Assembly (NCBI GenBank): GCA_947457745.1
Contig: CANGWT010000053.1
Span: 1-9,598 of the forward strand
DNA length: 9,598 nt
Source: Burkholderiaceae bacterium
GTDB taxonomy: Bacteria > Pseudomonadota > Gammaproteobacteria > Burkholderiales > Burkholderiaceae
Reading direction: 5' to 3'
Of this stretch, positions 7,032 through 9,598 are shown piece after piece. Within the stretch, counting starts at the first letter, position 1, and each line of letters opens with the position of its first letter. Below the pieces are notes generated by a model. That model was given only the letters and a program-made list of their open reading frames with translations. It was not told the DNA's origin and ran no database searches. The translations under genes were made by a program, and so were the position numbers.

Positions 7032-7732
7032 ACCGCCCTACGCACCATCAATTCCTTGATCTTTCCAATTGCCTTGGTCGGATTTAGATGCTTAGGACAG
7101 ACGTCCACGCAATTCATGATGGTATGACAACGGAATAAACGGTATGGGTCTTCCAAGTTATCTAAGCGCTGCGCCGTATCTTCATCTCGGCTGTCTGCAA
7201 TAAATCGATACGCCTGGAGCAAACCAGCTGGGCCAACAAACTTATCTGGATTCCACCAAAAAGATGGGCATGAAGTTGAGCATGAGGCACACAAGATACA
7301 CTCATATAAGCCATTCAACTCTTCACGCTCTTCAGGACTCTGAAGTCTCTCTTTCTCTGGAAATGGATTGTCATTTACCAAGTAAGGCTTGATAGACAGA
7401 TACTGCTTGAAGAATAAAGTCATATCAACGATCAAGTCGCGTACTACCGGCAAACCAGGTAATGGGCGCAATGTAATGACTTTAGGCAAGGTCAACATAT
7501 TAGTTAAGCAAGCCAATCCATTCTTACCGTTGATGTTCATAGCGTCTGAGCCACAAACACCTTCACGACATGAGCGTCGATAGGAAATGCTTTCATCTTG
7601 TTTCTTTAAGGAAATCAAGGCATCCAACAACATACGCTCTCCAGTTAATTCAAGCTCATAGCGCTCCATACGTGGCGCGGCATCAACATCTGGATCGTAG
7701 CGGTAAATTTCAAATACACGAATATCACTCAT
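7028..7732 (-). CDS. sdhB: succinate dehydrogenase iron-sulfur subunit
   Basis: SdhB passes electrons from the SdhA flavin to ubiquinone at the membrane subunits of respiratory complex II. The 234-residue protein has an N-terminal ferredoxin domain with 2Fe-2S ligands Cys55, Cys60, Asp63 and Cys75 (SCREGVCGSD, then GLAC); Asp as the third ligand is the same as in E. coli. The C-terminal domain has CILCASCSTSCPSFWW and CHTIMNCVDVCPKHLNP. By comparison with E. coli, Cys145, Cys148, Cys151 and Cys212 hold the 4Fe-4S cluster, and Cys155, Cys202 and Cys208 the 3Fe-4S cluster. The ATG at 7730-7732 lies 17 nt after sdhA with a weak AAGAGA upstream, and the stop overlaps sdhE. All cluster ligands are present. 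Confidence 0.98.
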   Translation of the reverse strand: MSDIRVFEIYRYDPDVDAAPRMERYELELTGERMLLDALISLKKQDESISYRRSCREGVCGSDAMNINGKNGLACLTNMLTLPKVITLRPLPGLPVVRDLIVDMTLFFKQYLSIKPYLVNDNPFPEKERLQSPEEREELNGLYECILCASCSTSCPSFWWNPDKFVGPAGLLQAYRFIADSRDEDTAQRLDNLEDPYRLFRCHTIMNCVDVCPKHLNPTKAIGKIKELMVRRAV

Positions 7733-7749
7733 TTTTAATTTCTCTTCGC

Positions 7750-9528
7750 TTAGAAAGTACGTTCTTTAGGAGGGAAAGACTCAACAGTCAATGGCTTCAG
7801 AATCACCGGCTTGTAATCCAATCGATTACCTTCGCTATACCAAAGTGTGTGCTTCATCCAGTTGTCATCATCACGATGTTGATGATCATCATGTGAATGT
7901 GCACCGCGACTTTCTTTACGGGCAGCCGCTGAGATCATGGTCGCGTTTGCAGCCTCGATCAGATTGGCAACTTCTAAAGCTTCGATGCGTGCCGTATTGA
8001 AAATCTCAGACTTATCCTTCAGCCATAAGTGCTTTGCGCGCTCAGTTAGCTTGGCCATTTGACGAACACCCTCGTCCATCAACTCTTGATTTCGGAATAC
8101 ACCAGCATACTTCTGCATAGTCTTACGAATATCATTTGCAACGTCTTGCGCATACTCACCAGAAGTCGAGTTATCAAGAACAGCAATACGAGCCAGAGTT
8201 TGCTCACCAGCATTTTCAGGTAATGGTTTGAATTCGCGATTCTTAAGATCCATGGCAACAATATGGTTACCTGCTGCACGACCGAACACCAATAAGTCGA
8301 GCAAGGAGTTCGTACCCAAACGGTTTGCGCCATGAACAGATACACAAGAGCACTCACCAATAGCATACAAGCCATTAACGATGTCGTTATGTTTGCCATT
8401 GCCTGGCACAACTACTTGACCGTTGATGTTAGTAGGAATGCCGCCCATCTGATAGTGAATAGTTGGCACAACAGGAATCGGCTCTTTAGTAACGTCAACG
8501 TTAGCAAAGTTGATGCCGATTTCATACACGGAAGGTAAACGCTTCATGATGGTCTCAGCACCAATGTGCGTTAAGTCGAGGACCACGTAATCACCATTCG
8601 GGCCACAACCGCGCCCTTCTTTAATTTCTTGATCCATGCAGCGTGATACGAAATCACGCGGGGCCAAGTCTTTATAAGTTGGAGCATAACGCTCCATAAA
8701 ACGTTCGCCATCCTTATTACGCAGAATGCCACCTTCACCACGACAACCTTCAGTCAACAACACGCCCGCACGAGCCACACCTGTTGGGTGAAATTGCCAG
8801 AACTCCATATCTTCCAATGGAATACCTGCACGTGCTGCAAGACCCATACCGTCACCGGTATTAATAAATGCGTTTGTCGATGCATCCCAAATACGACCAG
8901 CACCACCGGTAGCCATCATGACTACTTTGGTTTCTAAAATATAAACTTGTCCCGTTTCCATTTCGAGCGCAGTAACCCCAACGACATCACCAGCGTCATC
9001 ACGAATGAGATCAAGAGCTAGCCACTCAACGAAGAAGTTTGTTTTTGCACGAACGTTGCGTTGATACAAGGTATGCAACATGGCATGGCCAGTACGGTCA
9101 GCTGCAGCGCAAGCACGCTGTACAGGTTTCTCACCATAATTGGCTGTATGACCACCAAAAGGACGCTGATAAATCGTGCCATCTGGATTGCGGTCAAAAG
9201 GCATACCGAAGTGCTCAAGCTCATAAACAACTTTTGGAGCTTCGCGACACATAAACTCGATCACATCTTGGTCACCCAACCAGTCTGAACCTTTGATCGT
9301 GTCGTAAAAATGATAGTGCCAGTTGTCTTCACTCATGTTGCCGAGTGAGGCACCGATACCGCCCTGGGCAGCAACGGTATGTGAGCGTGTTGGGAAAACC
9401 TTAGTTAATACCGCAACATTCAGACCAGCTTCTGCTAACTGCAAAGAAGCACGCATGCCCGAACCACCTGCACCGATAATTACCGCGTCGAACCGACGGC
9501 GTGGTAACACTTTTTTAATCGCGGTCAT
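7750..9528 (-). CDS. sdhA: succinate dehydrogenase flavoprotein subunit
   Basis: SdhA oxidises succinate to fumarate with covalently bound FAD at the cytoplasmic face of complex II. The 592-residue protein (E. coli 588) has the FAD-binding fold FDAVIIGAGGSGMRA (residues 13-27) and the covalent-FAD histidine in TRSHTVAAQGG (His50). The capping domain has the FHPTG motif (His247) and Arg291 in PRDFVSR. Further active-site residues are His359 in HYQMGG and Arg403 in HGANRLGTNSLLDL. I chose the ATG at 9526-9528, 4 nt after the sdhD stop; an in-frame GTG 14 codons upstream (9568-9570) would run back into sdhD and adds a non-homologous, Cys-containing tail. One oddity is residues 544-551, with four histidines in eight positions where E. 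coli has the segment around RFDFPD. No catalytic residue is lost. Confidence 0.98.
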   Translation of the reverse strand: MTAIKKVLPRRRFDAVIIGAGGSGMRASLQLAEAGLNVAVLTKVFPTRSHTVAAQGGIGASLGNMSEDNWHYHFYDTIKGSDWLGDQDVIEFMCREAPKVVYELEHFGMPFDRNPDGTIYQRPFGGHTANYGEKPVQRACAAADRTGHAMLHTLYQRNVRAKTNFFVEWLALDLIRDDAGDVVGVTALEMETGQVYILETKVVMMATGGAGRIWDASTNAFINTGDGMGLAARAGIPLEDMEFWQFHPTGVARAGVLLTEGCRGEGGILRNKDGERFMERYAPTYKDLAPRDFVSRCMDQEIKEGRGCGPNGDYVVLDLTHIGAETIMKRLPSVYEIGINFANVDVTKEPIPVVPTIHYQMGGIPTNINGQVVVPGNGKHNDIVNGLYAIGECSCVSVHGANRLGTNSLLDLLVFGRAAGNHIVAMDLKNREFKPLPENAGEQTLARIAVLDNSTSGEYAQDVANDIRKTMQKYAGVFRNQELMDEGVRQMAKLTERAKHLWLKDKSEIFNTARIEALEVANLIEAANATMISAAARKESRGAHSHDDHQHRDDDNWMKHTLWYSEGNRLDYKPVILKPLTVESFPPKERTF

Positions 9529-9532
9529 TGAA

Positions 9533-9598
9533 TTACACTTTCCACAAAATTTGTACGGCATAGGCCGCACAGGCTACGAGATACAAAACAGTTAACAC
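9533..9598 (-). CDS. sdhD: succinate dehydrogenase membrane anchor subunit, C-terminal end only
   Basis: Only the last 21 codons and the TAA stop (9533-9535) are inside the window; the gene continues past the right edge. The minus-strand frame reads VLTVLYLVACAAYAVQILWKV, a hydrophobic helix ending in the YAVQILW-type tail typical of betaproteobacterial SdhD. SdhD with SdhC binds heme b and ubiquinone and anchors the SdhAB dimer in the inner membrane. The stop is 4 nt before the sdhA ATG, so the two are surely in one operon. The fragment is too short to judge family from sequence alone; the position directly upstream of sdhA makes the call strong. Confidence 0.82.
   Translation of the reverse strand: MLTVLYLVACAAYAVQILWKV

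Noticed and set aside
7542..7546. Asp in place of the third Cys of the SdhB 2Fe-2S motif
   Set aside because: E. coli SdhB has the same Asp63 ligand; this is a normal variant, not a lost residue.
9529..9570. Upstream GTG start for sdhA adding 14 residues
   Set aside because: This stretch is the end of sdhD in another frame, and the added residues do not look like any SdhA N-terminus; ATG at 9528 sits 4 nt after the sdhD stop.
1..9598. Mobile elements, tRNA genes, CRISPR arrays, toxin-antitoxin or defence genes
   Set aside because: I looked for these on both strands and saw none; every stretch is accounted for by housekeeping genes in one direction.

Overview
The window is ordinary core-metabolism chromosome from a betaproteobacterium of the Burkholderiaceae. 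A Polynucleobacter-like species fits best: the base composition looks moderate rather than GC-rich, the proteins have Burkholderiales character, and sdhCDAB-sdhE-gltA sits beside leuC-lipoprotein-leuD-leuB-asd-fimV. The genus is an inference from general knowledge and was not checked by search.

All genes lie on the minus strand, so transcription runs from the right edge to the left edge. In that order they are: the last codons of sdhD (cut by the window edge), sdhA, sdhB, sdhE, gltA, leuC, a small entericidin-like lipoprotein gene, leuD, leuB, asd, and a fimV-type gene that is interrupted by a stop codon and runs off the left edge. Packing is tight. The gaps are 4, 17, -4 (overlap), 88, 20, 9, 28, 23, 51 and -8 nt (overlap). 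The only gap large enough to hold an obvious internal promoter is the 88 nt before gltA. No stretch over 300 bases lacks a gene. I see no tRNA, rRNA, insertion sequence, CRISPR array or convincing terminator.

The genes form two functional blocks. The first is TCA cycle and respiration: succinate dehydrogenase (membrane subunit, flavoprotein, iron-sulfur subunit), its flavinylation factor SdhE, and citrate synthase. The second is amino-acid biosynthesis: isopropylmalate isomerase large and small subunits and isopropylmalate dehydrogenase (leucine), then aspartate-semialdehyde dehydrogenase (lysine, threonine, methionine and cell-wall diaminopimelate). The catalytic and cofactor residues checked in each complete enzyme are present, so these genes look functional.

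The one clear anomaly is at the left end. The fimV-like reading frame carries an in-frame TAA in the middle of its LysM domain, and the same frame continues open and recognisably FimV-like to the window edge. That means a nonsense mutation (pseudogene), a sequencing error, or less likely readthrough. Smaller points of interest are the lipoprotein gene wedged between leuC and leuD, whose ribosome binding site overlaps the leuC stop codon, and an unusually histidine-rich loop near the SdhA C-terminus. I found no convincing previously undescribed system here.
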